A stretch of 64,000 nt of DNA. Source: Neckera pumila. Its lineage: Eukaryota; Streptophyta; Bryopsida; Hypnales; Neckeraceae. The stretch lies in contig OZ018416.1 in assembly GCA_963969595.1 (NCBI GenBank), positions 19,298,065 to 19,362,064 of the forward strand. Direction: 5' to 3'. Positions 24,530 through 35,432 of this stretch are shown here, piece after piece; position 1 is the stretch's first letter; each line of letters starts with the position of its first letter. Both the position numbers and the translations under genes were made by a program. Below the pieces are notes generated by a model. The model was given only the letters and a program-made list of their open reading frames with translations, was not told the DNA's origin and ran no database searches.

Positions 24530-24746
24530 GTCTACGTTCTTATTCCTTTTGCTTGCTTGCAAGGACGAGGGTCCTTCTCCGCAGCTTCCTCTCGACTTGT
24601 CCCGATTCTCCCATACTTAATCTTCTGAGAATGAGGACGTGGCACTCCCTCCTTGAATTGCGTTGGGTCCATTCTCTGAAGATTGAGAAGTTTGTAGACA
24701 AATGTAACCAACGACGTCTAAGTTAGCATCTAACTTGTAGGGTGTG

Positions 24747-25019
24747 TTATTTCCAACCAAGGCTGAAACTGGGGCATAGAATGTGTTTTTTTGTCTTTTT
24801 CAAGGTAGGGACTACCAAAGTAATGAACAAGAAAGGAGCTTGGCTATGATCAAAATTGAAAGATTCTAGACATTGGCTATTCATAGAGAGTACGTTTTGG
24901 CTCCCAAAATTCACAGTAATTTCAATTTCCACCACCTCATATTGCGTACGACCTGCTCCAAAATTGTTTGCATGATCAATTACTAGTACATTTACCTTAG
25001 TTTGTTTTTTTCCTCTCAA
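24747..25019 (-). mobile_element. Diverged copy of the 28.3-kb element
   Basis: It shares with 28342-28737 the words TTTTTCAAGGTAGGGACTA and GGCTCCCAAAATTCACA in the same order and spacing, plus a weaker GACCTGCTCCAAAA block. The minus strand is open for 90 codons. The reading is broken in the other copies, so the ORF is not good evidence of a gene. Terminal repeats were not found here. Confidence 0.45.
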
Positions 25020-25214
25020 GGTGAAGAATGGAGGTGAAGAAGGTCGAGTTTATAGTTGTATGATGAGCTTCTTGCGGAGGTCATTTTGTCCCCCTCCATT
25101 TTACCTCCGAGGAAAATGCAAGAATGCAACCCATGAAAAAAATTGCAAATTTTGAATTCATATTTGCAATCAGAGAGGAAAAGAATTAGGAGAGGTGTAG
25201 AGAAATAAATTTAA

Positions 25215-26153
25215 CACCAAGTTTAACTCTAGAGACCCAAGGCTTTTTTTGCCAAAAAACACTCAAAACTGCCATTTCTATAGCAAAGAGTAAAAAAAAT
25301 CAAAAAATGTTATCTTTACACATCTAATTATAGGATCTTATACCTAATTATTGTAAAAATGTGTGAAATTCTTTTAGGATTTTTGACCGTACAAATTGCA
25401 AGATATCTGCACTTAAAGTGAAAAAGCAAGTTTTTCAACACATTGCGAGACTAGATTTTTTGACTTTAAACATTTTTAACTTAAAATTTTTGCACTATAG
25501 AGTTTGACCTTCAAATCTTCATAGTGGAGGATTGAGTTGAGAATCTAGAAAAAAAAAATCAAATAAAAAAAACTTAATTATCATTTAAAAAAAGATGTTA
25601 AGTAAAAACAGCTACAAGATAGAAGGAAAATCTAAAGTATTAATATCTTTTAGATGGAATTAAAATGCACTGATCCCAATAGTGAGATTGTTCAAGCAAG
25701 CAAACTAAATCATGCAAGAGAAAAAATTGAAAAAATGAATTTTTTTGAAAAATTGCATTCAGAAATGAATCCTACAAGTTAATTTTTTCAAGAAGATGCT
25801 CTAACTGCCTCCAAAACAAGAACGTCCATAACTTTCTCATAACAAATCCAAATGAAATGAGTAAAAACTTTACAAATAGAAAAAAAATATAATCTATGAG
25901 GACAAAATACTAAAAAAAATTCAATTTTTTTTTTTTTTTTTTTCCTGCCCGGACTGCCTCTTGTCCCCTGGTTTGAGCTTATTTGGTCATAATTTTGTTC
26001 CTAGGCACCAATTGTGAAGAAAATTATATTCTTATAAATTTTATCAATTTTTCTATCTTCAAAAAGTTTTAAAAAATCATGACAAAATTTTAGCCCATAG
26101 ATACCTACCCAAAATCCCATTTGTCCCTTGCAGAGACAACGGTCCTTTAAGGG
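25215..26153. mobile_element. TTAN-family element R1
   Basis: About 939 bp in the forward orientation. Left side after TTAA is degenerate (CACC...GAGACCCAAGG). The right end is GGTCCTTTAAGGG followed by TTAA. Interior landmarks are ACTGCCATTTCTATAGCAAA near the left, a TTGCAAGATATCTGC block, GCATTCAGAAATGAATCCTA in the middle, CATAACAAATCCAAATG, and CCCAAAATCCCATTTGTCCC near the right. No ORF of meaningful length, so non-autonomous. Confidence 0.75.
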
Positions 26154-26734
26154 TTAACACAACACAAAATAAGGGGTCTTTTTTTTTTCATTCACCCTTG
26201 GTTGGACCTTTGCAAGACCCTTGTTATACAACTATAAGCTTGACCCATGAAGAATGGATACTCGAATGGATATTGTAGCCTGGTCGTTGGAGAGCTTCGC
26301 AAAGAGATGTCACACCTTCTTCATAGAATCATAGAGAAGAGTTCTTATTGGTTCCCTTTTTCTCTCCATGCCTTTTTATTCTTTGTAGATGTTTCATTTT
26401 CAAAGAAGGGATGACATCCCCTAGAGTGTAAAAGTGGACTTGTATATTTGAAGTGATTAGTCTTTTGGAAATAACTAAGTGGAAAAAACCTTTAACCCAA
26501 AATTGCTTCTTTTGAATTTTCTAAGAATATTTGAGATGAATAGTATTAAAAGCTGCCTCTCAGTTTGTTAAAAAAACATTCTTCAAAAAGTAGGAATTCA
26601 AGGATTTTTTGGTTCATTATTATCTTGAAGGTGAGTGAACTTCATTGGAATTGCATCATGAAGAGGTTGGTTTTAGGTGAAGAAGTAAGGCTTGGAAATT
26701 AATACAAGGGCGGGAATGAGATATTCTACTTTAA

Positions 26735-27651
26735 CACCTAAAGGACCAAGGCTACTTTTCTGCCCAAAACATTCAAAACTGCCATTTCTATAGCAAAGAG
26801 TAAAAAAGTTAAAAGTTTTTTTTCCCACAACTAACCATAGTATCTTATAGCTAATTAGTATGACAATGTGTGGAAAAATTTTCAGAATTTTTTACCGCAC
26901 AGATTGCAAGATATTTGCATTTAAAGTGAAAAAAACAAGTTTTTCCGTACATTGTAGGACTAAATTTTTTGACTTTGAACATTTTTAACTTAAATTTTTG
27001 CACTACAAAGTTTTGAGCTTTAAATCTTTATAGTGAAGAATTGAATTGAGAGTCTAGCCAAAATAAATCAAATAATAAAAACTTAATTTTTATTATTAAA
27101 AAAATTGTTAAGTAGAAGTAGGTATGAGATAGAAGAAACATCTAAAATATTAATATATTTTATATGCAATTAAATTGCACTAATTCCAATGTTGAGATTG
27201 TTCTTGCAAAAAAACTAAACCACATGGAATTTTTTTTTCTTAAACTGTACAAATTGCATTCAGAAATGAATCCTACAAATTATTTTTTCAAGAAGATGCT
27301 CTAAGTGCCCGTAAAACTTGATTGTCTATAACTTTGTCATAACAAATCCAAATGGAAAGAATCAACACTTTGTATGTAGACAAAAGTATAATCTATGGGG
27401 AAAAAAAGTTCAAATTTTTTTTTTATATTTTTGCAAAATTGTTTTGTTGCCCCCTCTTCCTTGCTTTGAATTTATTTGGGCATAACTTTTGTTCGTGGAC
27501 ACCGATTGAAAAAAAAAATTATATTTCTACTAAAGCTTATCAATTTTTCTATCTTCAAAAAAATTTTCAAAAAATTGGGACAAAAGTTCAATCCGTAGGT
27601 ACCTGCCCAAAATCCCAAATGTCCGCCGAACAAACAATGGTCCTTTAGGGG
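26735..27651. mobile_element. TTAN-family element R2
   Basis: 917 bp, forward orientation. It begins CACCTAAAGGACCA after TTAA and ends TGGTCCTTTAGGGG before TTAG. The flanks differ in one base, through mutation or rearrangement. It shares all R1 landmarks. The 98-codon ORF at 27352-27648 is an AT-rich product of the element and is not conserved in other copies. Confidence 0.8.
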
Positions 27652-27997
27652 TTAGTTGGGATTAGAGATGAATTTTGGACTTTTCAAGAATGAGAAGTGT
27701 CTTGATTGAGTTTCATGATGTTTTTAAAGAGAGAAGTAATTCCAAACATTTTTTGAAGTGGTAGGGGGTAAATTAAAAATTTGGTCATCTAGGGTCCCAC
27801 GTTAGGTTTCTAATTAGACTCCAATGTGTGACACCAAGACTAAACATATGATGCTTCTACTTCTAAGTGAGTTGGAAGAAACTTCATTTTTGAAGTAGTA
27901 TTGTCTTGTTGACAAACTAAAAGCAATTCATAAAGACTTCATTTTCTAAGTTCATGGAAGTTTGCCTATAATTGTTCATCAATTAGACCCATTTTAT

Positions 27998-29309
27998 CCC
28001 CTAAAGGACCATTGTCCCCTTGGGAGACAAATGGGATTCTAGGCAGGTACCTACGGGCTAAATTTTTGTCCTGATTTTTGAAATTTTTTAAGAATATAAA
28101 AAAATTGAATAGCTTTGTGAGAGTATAATTTTTTTTCCAATCGATGCCCGGGAACAAAAGATGCCCAAATAAGCTGAAAACATGGGAGAAGGGGCTATAA
28201 AAAGAAATTCAAAAATTTTAACTTTTTTTTAACTTTTTTTACTCATAGATTGTATTTTTTTTCTACATTGTAAGCTTTAATTCATTCCATTTGGATTTGT
28301 TATGAGAAAGTTATGGATAATCTTGTTTTTTGGGCAATTGAGGTAGAGGCACCCATTGTCAATTTGGACCCATTTCCAATCTATAGGGGGTACTATTTTC
28401 GATCTTAGCTAGAATAAATCTAAACAAATCCAATCTAAGCTTGGAATGTATTTTTTCAAGGTAGGGACTAATAAGGTTATGACACATGTCCTAAAGTAGT
28501 GAGAGAAAAGGCACTTCTTGATGGATTGGAATTAGAAGAATCTAGAGATCGGCAATTGGTCATGAGTACTTTTGGGCTCCCAAAATTCACAATAATTTCA
28601 GCTCTGGGAATAAAATTATGAAAAAATTTCAGTCTCCATATTTCCTATCTTTCTACATGCAAAAAATTTGCTTTGTCATAAACTGCTCACGATCTGCTGG
28701 AAAATCCCTTAAAAGATCGACAATAGGTGCTTCTATCTTAGAGCATCTTTTTGAAAATTAACATGTAAGATTCATTTCTAAATGCATATTTTATAATTTT
28801 TCAATAAAAAAAATTCTACATGGTTTAGTTTTCTTACTAGAAAAATCTGGCCATCAGAATTAGTGCATTTTATTTACATTTCGGGATATTTATAATTTAG
28901 TTTTTCCTTCTATCCTGTACATACTTCTACTTAAATTTTTTTAAGAATGAATAATAAGTTTTTTTGAATATCTTTTTTTCCCTAGGCTCTCAACTCAATT
29001 TTCTTCTAGAAATATTTAAAGCTCAAAACTTTGCAATGCAAAAGATTAAAGTTAAGAAGGTTCAAAGTCAAGTAATCTAGTTCCGCAATGTGCTGAAAAA
29101 CTTGCTTTTTTCACTTTAAACGTAGATATCTTGCAATCTATGCGGTCAAAAATTTTGAAATTTTTTCCTCACATTCTCGTACTAGTTAGGTATAAGCTCC
29201 TACGATTAGATGTGCAAAAAAAACAATTTTCAAATTTTTTTACTCTTTGCTATAGAAATTTCAATTTTGTGTGTTTTTTGGCAAAAAAAAGGCCTTGGTC
29301 CTTTAGGGG
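27998..29309. mobile_element. TTAN-family element R3, with nested insertion
   Basis: Reverse orientation. It begins CCCCTAAAGGACCATTGTC and ends CTTGGTCCTTTAGGGG, flanked by TTAT on both sides (27994-27997 and 29310-29313). The fourth base matching on both sides shows the target duplication is four bases, not three. Length is 1312 bp because a 396-bp foreign element (28342-28737) interrupts the word GGGCAATTAGAGCATC that is intact in other copies. Without it, it is ~916 bp like its relatives. Confidence 0.85.
28342..28737. mobile_element. Nested TIR element inside R3
   Basis: Ends are imperfect inverted repeats of ~20 bases: GTAGAGGCACCCATTGTCAA on the left, and ATCGACAATAGGTGCTTCTA on the right. 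The host sequence is split so that TTGAG precedes and TTAGAG follows, which looks like a target duplication with one base lost. A truncated copy is at 33798-34042 and a diverged one at 24747-25019. No protein is readable throughout. Superfamily unassigned. Confidence 0.75.
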
Positions 29310-30114
29310 TTATACTAAAGGCTATTACTATTTTGATATATGAATTTTTTAAATATAGCCAGAGTGAATATCAATGATATTGTTTTGTATACTTATTCAA
29401 TCTAGAGGGAAGGTAGTGAGTCGGATGAAATATCACTTAAGATTGATAAAAATATTGAAATGGATGAAAATAGACAATAGATGAAAACATAGTCAATAAA
29501 AAGACAATATTTTAATCCAAATTCAGTACTTCTAAAAATTGATTTTATAATAGGAAGAGAAACATTAACAATTTTCTATTGCATTTTTCAACTAAGAATC
29601 ACTTTATTTATATTTTTTAGTGACTAATAAGGGAAAAAGTGAGTGTATTTTTTTTGCCTTCAAGTCATTAACTCTTAAAGAGTAAAGTACTAGGGGTACT
29701 TTTTACAAGAAAAATTGTCAAAAACTACTAATTATGCATATACTGACTGGGATTTATGCATGTTTACAAATTGGATCAAATTTTTTGACATCCATTCAAT
29801 TGACTATATGTGAACCTACCCAAGATTTCATGCATTTGTTGAATGAACAATTGTTTATTTATTGACTAAATTTTTTTTAAATAAATGGCTAGTAGAAAAT
29901 TGTACTATTAAACAATAAGTGCAATTAACATTCTATCCAATTGAATTAACAAAGTTGTAAATAGTAAATTCTTTTCAAGCACAAAAATATGTTTTTAGAG
30001 TCTTCTTTAAAAACCTCACTACTCTATTATTGTCCATGCTACTTTCAAAGCAAACATGCAATCCAAGATATTTTTCTATTATTAGAAAGATCCAATCAAT
30101 ACCTTAAATGAGGC

Positions 30115-30200
30115 TGTTTGTTTGTTTGTTTGTTTGTTTGTTTGTTTGTTTGTTTGTTTGTTTGTTTGTTTGTTTGTTTGTTTTGTTTTGTTTTGTTTTG
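30115..30200. repeat. TTTG / TTTTG microsatellite
   Basis: About sixteen TTTG units followed by four TTTTG units. The apparent cysteine-rich or lysine/asparagine-rich ORFs on the two strands are products of this run. Confidence 0.95.
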
Positions 30201-30390
30201 TAGCGTGGACAACTTCTTGACCGTGCGTCCCCCGGCCGCGTGCTTGGTACCGTCAGAAAGCTCTCGCCGAGGAGGGGTGCACCGGCTTGGTTTCGTGGCG
30301 TTTGGAGCGGTGGTGCAAAAGTTATTGAATTTCAAAGTATTTATTGATTAAAAAATTAGAAAATTACTTTTACTTTGATTTTGGTGGCGT
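30200..30390 (-). repeat. GC-richer dispersed repeat related to 4.8-5.1 kb
   Basis: On the minus strand: TTCAATAACTTTTGCACC, AACGCCACGAAACCAAGC, CCTCCTCGGCGAGAGCTTTC, then GGTACCAAGCACG. The same order of words occurs at 4768-5110. It is distinctly GC-rich compared with the flanks. Origin unknown. Confidence 0.55.
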
Positions 30391-30470
30391 TCTTGGTACT
30401 GGGAGTGGAACCGGGAGTAGAACTGGGAGTAGAATTGGAAGTAGAACCAGGAGTGGAACCGGGAGTAGAT
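30390..30470. repeat. 12-bp minisatellite
   Basis: Six to seven units of the form GGGAGTAGAACC with small variations (GGGAGTGGAACC, GGAAGTAGAACC). It directly follows the 30.2-kb repeat. Confidence 0.85.
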
Positions 30471-30571
30471 GAAAATTGGGCCAACGGCACAGGGTCACAC
30501 TAGTGTTAGTTGATTTTATTAGCAATGGAAGGGATTATTCAATGCACTACAAGATGTATTATTGTATTTAG

Positions 30572-31473
30572 CCCCTAAAGGACCATTGTCCCTTTGAGGG
30601 ACAAATGGGATTTTAGGCAGGTACCTACAAGTTGAAATTTTGTTGTGATTTTTTGAAACTTTTCTTGAAGATAGAAAAAATGCTAAGCTTCATGAGAATA
30701 TATATATTTTTTTCAATCGGCGCCTGGGGAAAAAAATTATGCCCAAATAAGCTCAAAACAGAAGACGTGGGGCAACAAAAAAAATTTGCAATTTATTTTT
30801 AAAATTAAAATTTATTTTTTCTTATAGATTATATTTTTGTTTATCTGGGAAGCTTTGATTCATTTCATTTGGATTTGTTATGAGAAAGTTATAGACAATC
30901 TTGTTTTTCGGGCATTTAGAGCATCTTCCTGAAAAAAATAATTTGTAGGATTCATTTCTGAATGCAATTTTTAAAAATTTTCAAAAAAAGAAGTTCCACA
31001 AGGTCTAGTTTTTTTGCTAGAACAATCTCACTTTTGGGATTAGTGTTTTTTAATTCCATGTAAACGATATTAATATTTTAGATTTCCTTCTATCTCGTAC
31101 CTACTTCTACTTAATAATTTTTTTAATAATGAAAATTAAGTTTTCTTGGATTTTTTTTTGTAGACTCTCAACTCTATAAAGATTAAAAGCTCAAAACTCT
31201 GTAGTGCAAAAAATTAAAGTTAAAAATGTTCAAAGTTATAAAATTCAGTCCCGCAATGTGTTGAAAAAAATGTTTTTTTCACTTTAAACGCAGATATCTT
31301 GCAATCTATGCGGTCAAAAATTCTGAAATTTTTTCCACACATTGTTATACTAGTTAGGTATAAGATCCTATGTTTAGATGTGAAAAAAAAAATTCAATTT
31401 TTTTTACTCTTTGCTATAGAAATGGCAATTTTGAGTGTTTTTTGGCATAAGAAAGGCCTTGGTTCTTTAGGGG
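30572..31473. mobile_element. TTAN-family element R4
   Basis: 902 bp, reverse orientation, uninterrupted. It begins CCCCTAAAGGACCATTGTCC and ends TTGGTTCTTTAGGGG, with TTAG on both sides (30568-30571 and 31474-31477). Together with R3 (TTAT/TTAT) this is the clearest evidence of a 4-bp TTAN duplication. Interior colinear with R1-R3. Confidence 0.88.
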
Positions 31474-31768
31474 TTAGTAAAAGTTACGAAGGTCATGATT
31501 GGTCATCAAAAAGGATGCAAATGAGCTTTTCAAAATATAGGATTTTTTTCCTATATAGTCATAGGAGCAAATTGGATTGTTAAAAAATGCTATGAACATT
31601 TAGATAGCTTTAATTTTGATTTTGGCTATAGCAATGGCACAACGCACACTAGTTAATGTGTAAACAAAACCTTGGGTCACTTAGTCTGTCATTAAGGCCT
31701 TTAGAGAGAAAGAAAAACACTTTTTTTAGTGTTGAGGCTTTTGTTTTGTTTCTACCTCCGTTAATTGA

Positions 31769-31852
31769 CACTACAAGAGAAAGGGGTGTTTTAAGTAGTG
31801 TCCTAGACATCACGTCTTTTAAGTAACGTCTTTTAAGTAAGTTTTTAATTAT
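31769..31852. mobile_element. CACTA MITE fragment
   Basis: It begins CACTACAAGAGAAAGGGGTGTTTTAAG, the same left arm as the palindromic element at 8832-9053, and keeps GTCCTAGACAT. It breaks off where TTAN-element sequence begins, so only one arm survives. Confidence 0.7.
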
Positions 31853-32632
31853 AATTTTCAGAATTTTTGACCGCATAGATTGCAAGATATCTACGTTTAA
31901 AGTGAAAAAAACAAGGTTTTCAGTACATTGTGGGATTGGATTTTTTGACTTTGAACATTTTTAGCTTAAAATTTTTGTACTACAAAGTTTTGAGCTTTAA
32001 ATGTTTATAGTGGAATTGAGTTGATGATCTACCAAAAAAAAAAAAAATTAAAAAAAATCTTAATTTTCATTATTAAAAAAATTGTTAAGTAGAATTAAAT
32101 ATGAGATAGAAGGAAATTCTAAAATATTCATATATTTTAGATGGAATTAAAATGCACTAATTCCAATGGTGAGATTGTTCTAGCAAGTAAACTAAACCAT
32201 GCCAAAAAATTTTTTTTGAAAAAATTGAAAAATTACATTCAGAAATGAGTCCTACAAGTTATTTTTTTCAGAAAGATGCTCTAATTGCCCGAAAAACAAG
32301 AATGTCTATAACTTTCTCATAACAAATCCAAATGAAATGAATCAAAGCTTTCTAGATAGACAAAAATATAATCTATGGGAAAAAGAATTCAAAAAAAAAA
32401 AAATTATTTTTTGCAAAAATTTGTTTGTTGCCCGCTCTCCCCTATTTTGAGCTTATTTGGGCATAACTTTTTTTTCCCGGGCACCGATTGAAAAAATAGT
32501 TATACTCCCACAAAGCTTATTAGTTTTTCTATCTTCTTAAAAAGTTTCAAAAAATCAGGACAAAATTTTAGCCCGTAGGTACCTACCCAAAATCCCACTT
32601 CTCTGATGAACGGACACTTGGGCCTTTAGGGG
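31853..32632. mobile_element. TTAN-family element R5, left end missing
   Basis: Forward orientation. Homology starts inside the element at the TTGACCGCATAGATTGCAAG block and runs to the right end GGGCCTTTAGGGG followed by TTAA. The left ~150 bp are absent and replaced by a CACTA fragment. Confidence 0.78.
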
Positions 32633-32639
32633 TTAAACT

Positions 32640-32760
32640 AGTGTGGGAAAATTATTGTGGGACAATCTAATTCCACTATTTAGTGTATACATATTTATGT
32701 AGTGTATAATGTTGAGAAATTAGTGTAGGACAACCTAATTTCACTATTTAATGTAACTTT
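32640..32760. repeat. Direct duplication within a dispersed repeat family
   Basis: Two units ~67 bp apart share ACCTAATTTCACTATTTA-like words. Related sequence occurs at the window start and at 57487-57729. Confidence 0.55.
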
Positions 32761-32773
32761 CTTTGTACATTAA

Positions 32774-33697
32774 CACCTAAAGGACCAAACGGTGTTTTCT
32801 GGCAACATAGCAATTTTGGGTAGCCCACTACGAATGAAAAATTTATTTTCTTTCCTTGAAAATTTCACACAATGTATGCCCGAGGAGTATCTTTAAGGAC
32901 CAACAATTTTCAAATCTTTTGACTATATAGCTAAAAAGTTATTGGATGCTATGTCATTTTCAACGGTCGGCAAGCAGCTCCAAAAATTTCTGAAAAATCA
33001 CTTTTGTAGAAAATAAAAATTTGAAATTGGATCTTTAGGTTTATGTATACATGTAAAGCTTTGAATTATTCCATTTTGATTTATGAGATGAAAAGTATGA
33101 GGTGTTCTAACTTGCGAGCAGTTATGGATTCTCTATTCTGAAATAAACTTTGAAGCCTTTTAATTAACTCAATTTTTAATATTTTTTGAAAAAAATAAAA
33201 GCACAGGCTGTATATTGTTTATTGCACCATTACAACTTTTGGAATTGGTATTTTTCAATTTCTTAACTAAATTATGAACAATTTAGTGTTTTGAATCATT
33301 CTCTACTTCTTTCTACAACCTATTTTTTTCCTATATATTGTACAACTCCAAATGATCTGAAATTTTTCAAGCATGTAGCCAACTTGATTTAAAGAATGAA
33401 TCCAAGGAGTAACCACCATTTTTGTTAAATTTTAATTTAAATGTGACCTTGTAAAGTGCAGTTGCCCAATTTTTCGCAGGGCCAAAAAAAGGGATTTTGT
33501 CAGTTCAAATGCTAATATCTTGCAATCTACAAGGTGGAAAATTCTGAAATTTTTTATACATATTTTCAAACAAGTTTACAACAAGATCCTACGGTTACAT
33601 ATGTCCAAGAATGTTTTTTTTTCAAATTTGGTACTTGTATTAGAAATGGCAGTTTTGGAGTGCTTTTGGTGAAAACATAGTCTCTGACCTTTAGGGG
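32774..33697. mobile_element. TTAN-family element R6, second subfamily
   Basis: 924 bp between TTAA (32770-32773) and TTAA (33698-33701). It begins CACCTAAAGGACCA and ends TGACCTTTAGGGG. The interior is recognisable but differs from R1-R5 and is closer to R7 (45.8 kb), for example in the GTAGCCAACTTG and CAATCTACAAGGTGGAAAATTC blocks. No transposase ORF. Confidence 0.8.
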
Positions 33698-33797
33698 TTA
33701 ATAAACCAAAACTAAAAATGATCCTTGTACGGACAACAAATTGGAACTTGTGCCCCACAAATATGGTGTCTTAACTGTCCATGAGTCCAAAAAAACA

Positions 33798-34042
33798 GAT
33801 AGAGGCACCCATTGTCAATCTGAACCCATTTCCGATCTATAGGGGATACTATTTCCGATCTTAGCTAGAACAAACCTAAACAAATCCAATCTAAGCTTGG
33901 AATGTGGTTTTTCAAGGTAGGGACTAATAAGGTTATGACACATGTCCCAAACTAGTGAGAGAAAACACACTTCTTGATGGATTGGAATTAGAAGAGTCTA
34001 GAGATCGGCAATTGGTCATGAGTACTTTTTTGCTCCCAAAAT
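33798..34042. mobile_element. Truncated copy of the 28.3-kb TIR element
   Basis: It begins GATAGAGGCACCCATTGTCAA and is ~90% identical by eye to 28342 onwards, including CTAGAGATCGGCAATTGGTC, but stops after GCTCCCAAAAT, losing the right third and its terminal repeat. Confidence 0.75.
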
Positions 34043-34243
34043 CAATAAACGTTTGGAGTACAGTTGTTTGGAAGACATTCTTAAGTGCGCATTAGAATCT
34101 TCTTTGAATTTCCAACTAATCTTAACAAAAATTATGATTGTCTATTTCTCTAAGAACTACTTTGTAGTTTCTATTGGAAACATGGTCTGTGTAATGCAAC
34201 AGGTTTACTTTGAAAAGCAAACAATGGCCCACTACTCATCAAG

Positions 34244-34402
34244 TCAGCAGCAGCTCTTCCTGAAGATGCAATGCTCAACAACGTCGACTGTCTTACTCTT
34301 GATCCGGAATTGTGGATCCCCTCTCGCTGCAAATTCGGTTGCAGCTCGTTGAACACGAGTTTTCTCATGTGGATCGCCCCTGTAGCTTCCCAGAGAGAAC
34401 AT
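34244..34402 (-). CDS. Possible small ORF, 52 residues, unknown
   Basis: ATG at 34402 to TGA at 34244 on the minus strand. It starts MFSLGSYRGDPHEKTRVQ and is rich in charged residues with no membrane segment. The surrounding sequence (34200-34900) is more GC-balanced than the flanks and contains AGGGTT near 34845-34855 on the minus strand, as expected of a plant leader. A CTACAG acceptor-like site lies inside, so it may instead be the last exon of a longer gene. I do not recognise the family. Another minus-frame (34171-34368) is open over the same bases. Confidence 0.25.
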   Translation of the reverse strand: MFSLGSYRGDPHEKTRVQRAATEFAARGDPQFRIKSKTVDVVEHCIFRKSCC

Positions 34403-35432
34403 TTTCAGATCAAACGCAAAGCCATTGCAACCGAGGATCGATCAAAAGCAAGCTAGGTCGATCAAATTAAGGATGCAAAGGAAGCAGTTCTGTGAGCTCA
34501 TCCGCCTCTCGATTCAAACCTCCTTCCTGCTCCGATCGATCGAATACTCACATTCGATTCTGAACTTGCGTATTAATTTACAACCAGAATCTAACAATCC
34601 AACTAAGGATTTCCACAGCCAGAGGCATGCGCAGTACCCCTACCAATATCTAATTAACTGCAATTGCATCCCGTTTCTCCGCAACCACACTGCAAGAATC
34701 AATCAACAAACCCCACTTGCTCTCGCAACTTCATCCGAGTAGGTTTGAGATTCAAATTGAACTCCAAATTCAAACTTAAACAATCCTGTAAAAAACTAGG
34801 AATAATCAATAGACGTCCTTCTCTCATCTCAAGGCCAGGAGAACGAACCCTAAACCTTCTTTCCACTAGTCCCAAATGCAACTCATAAGTAGCTCAAGCT
34901 GCTAAAACCCCCGCAAAATGTGTTGAAACGGACTTCGAATTTAACACTATGATATTTCCATTTTTGGTAGCTGTATAAATTTTTGGGTATGGGTTCTGCA
35001 AAGTTTAGCCACGTTTGTGAACACTGCTTCGTTCTCGAGAGGATGCTACTGTAGCGTAATTATTCAGCGGATCTCCATTCATATTGCTCATCCGGCGGTC
35101 AAGAGTGGAGCACGTCAAGCATAAAATCGAACGAGCAAACCAAAAGATTCAAGCATCGGACGGAAAGGAAAGCTCAGAAGAAAAATCGCGTTCTACCAAT
35201 CTACCACACAAAGCCATTCTTCCACGTGGAGAGATGCAGTATCTTCTCACCAGGTCTTATCCTTCAGTATTTCAGTCATCAGTTTGCTTCAAGCTAAACA
35301 GGGGATTGAAGCAAGTAAATGAATGCGCGCTTCAATAATCTCATGCTCAAGGAAACCCAACAAATCTCTCGCGCAGGACTTACATTTGAAAACGAAGATT
35401 GTGCGCAAAAGAGTTTCTTTGCTCATGTTTCA
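34403..35432. other. GC-balanced intergenic region, likely divergent promoter
   Basis: No recognised exon. Several overlapping ORFs on both strands (34425-34742, 34664-34888, 35084-35338) are dissimilar to anything I know. The region contains AACCCTAA at about 34846-34854 and lies between a possible minus-strand ORF and the plus-strand lumen-protein gene, consistent with a shared promoter. Confidence 0.4.

Larger units (their letters stand above)
29310..30571. other. AT-rich spacer between elements R3 and R4
   Basis: No gene. It holds the TTTG microsatellite, the 30.2-kb repeat and the 12-bp minisatellite listed separately. Confidence 0.55.

Noticed and set aside
24747..25019. 90-codon minus-strand ORF considered as a host gene
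   Set aside because: The same sequence recurs as a repeat at 28.3 and 33.8 kb where the frame is broken; treated as a mobile-element relic.
27352..27648. 98-codon ORF in element R2
   Set aside because: Not open in the other copies of the element, so not a transposase or conserved protein.
30096..30351. Two ORFs (77-79 codons) across the TTTG run
   Set aside because: They are translations of a microsatellite plus a dispersed repeat; no gene-like sequence.
34425..34888. Overlapping plus-strand ORFs of 74-105 codons
   Set aside because: They overlap each other in different frames and lack any domain; probably promoter/leader sequence.
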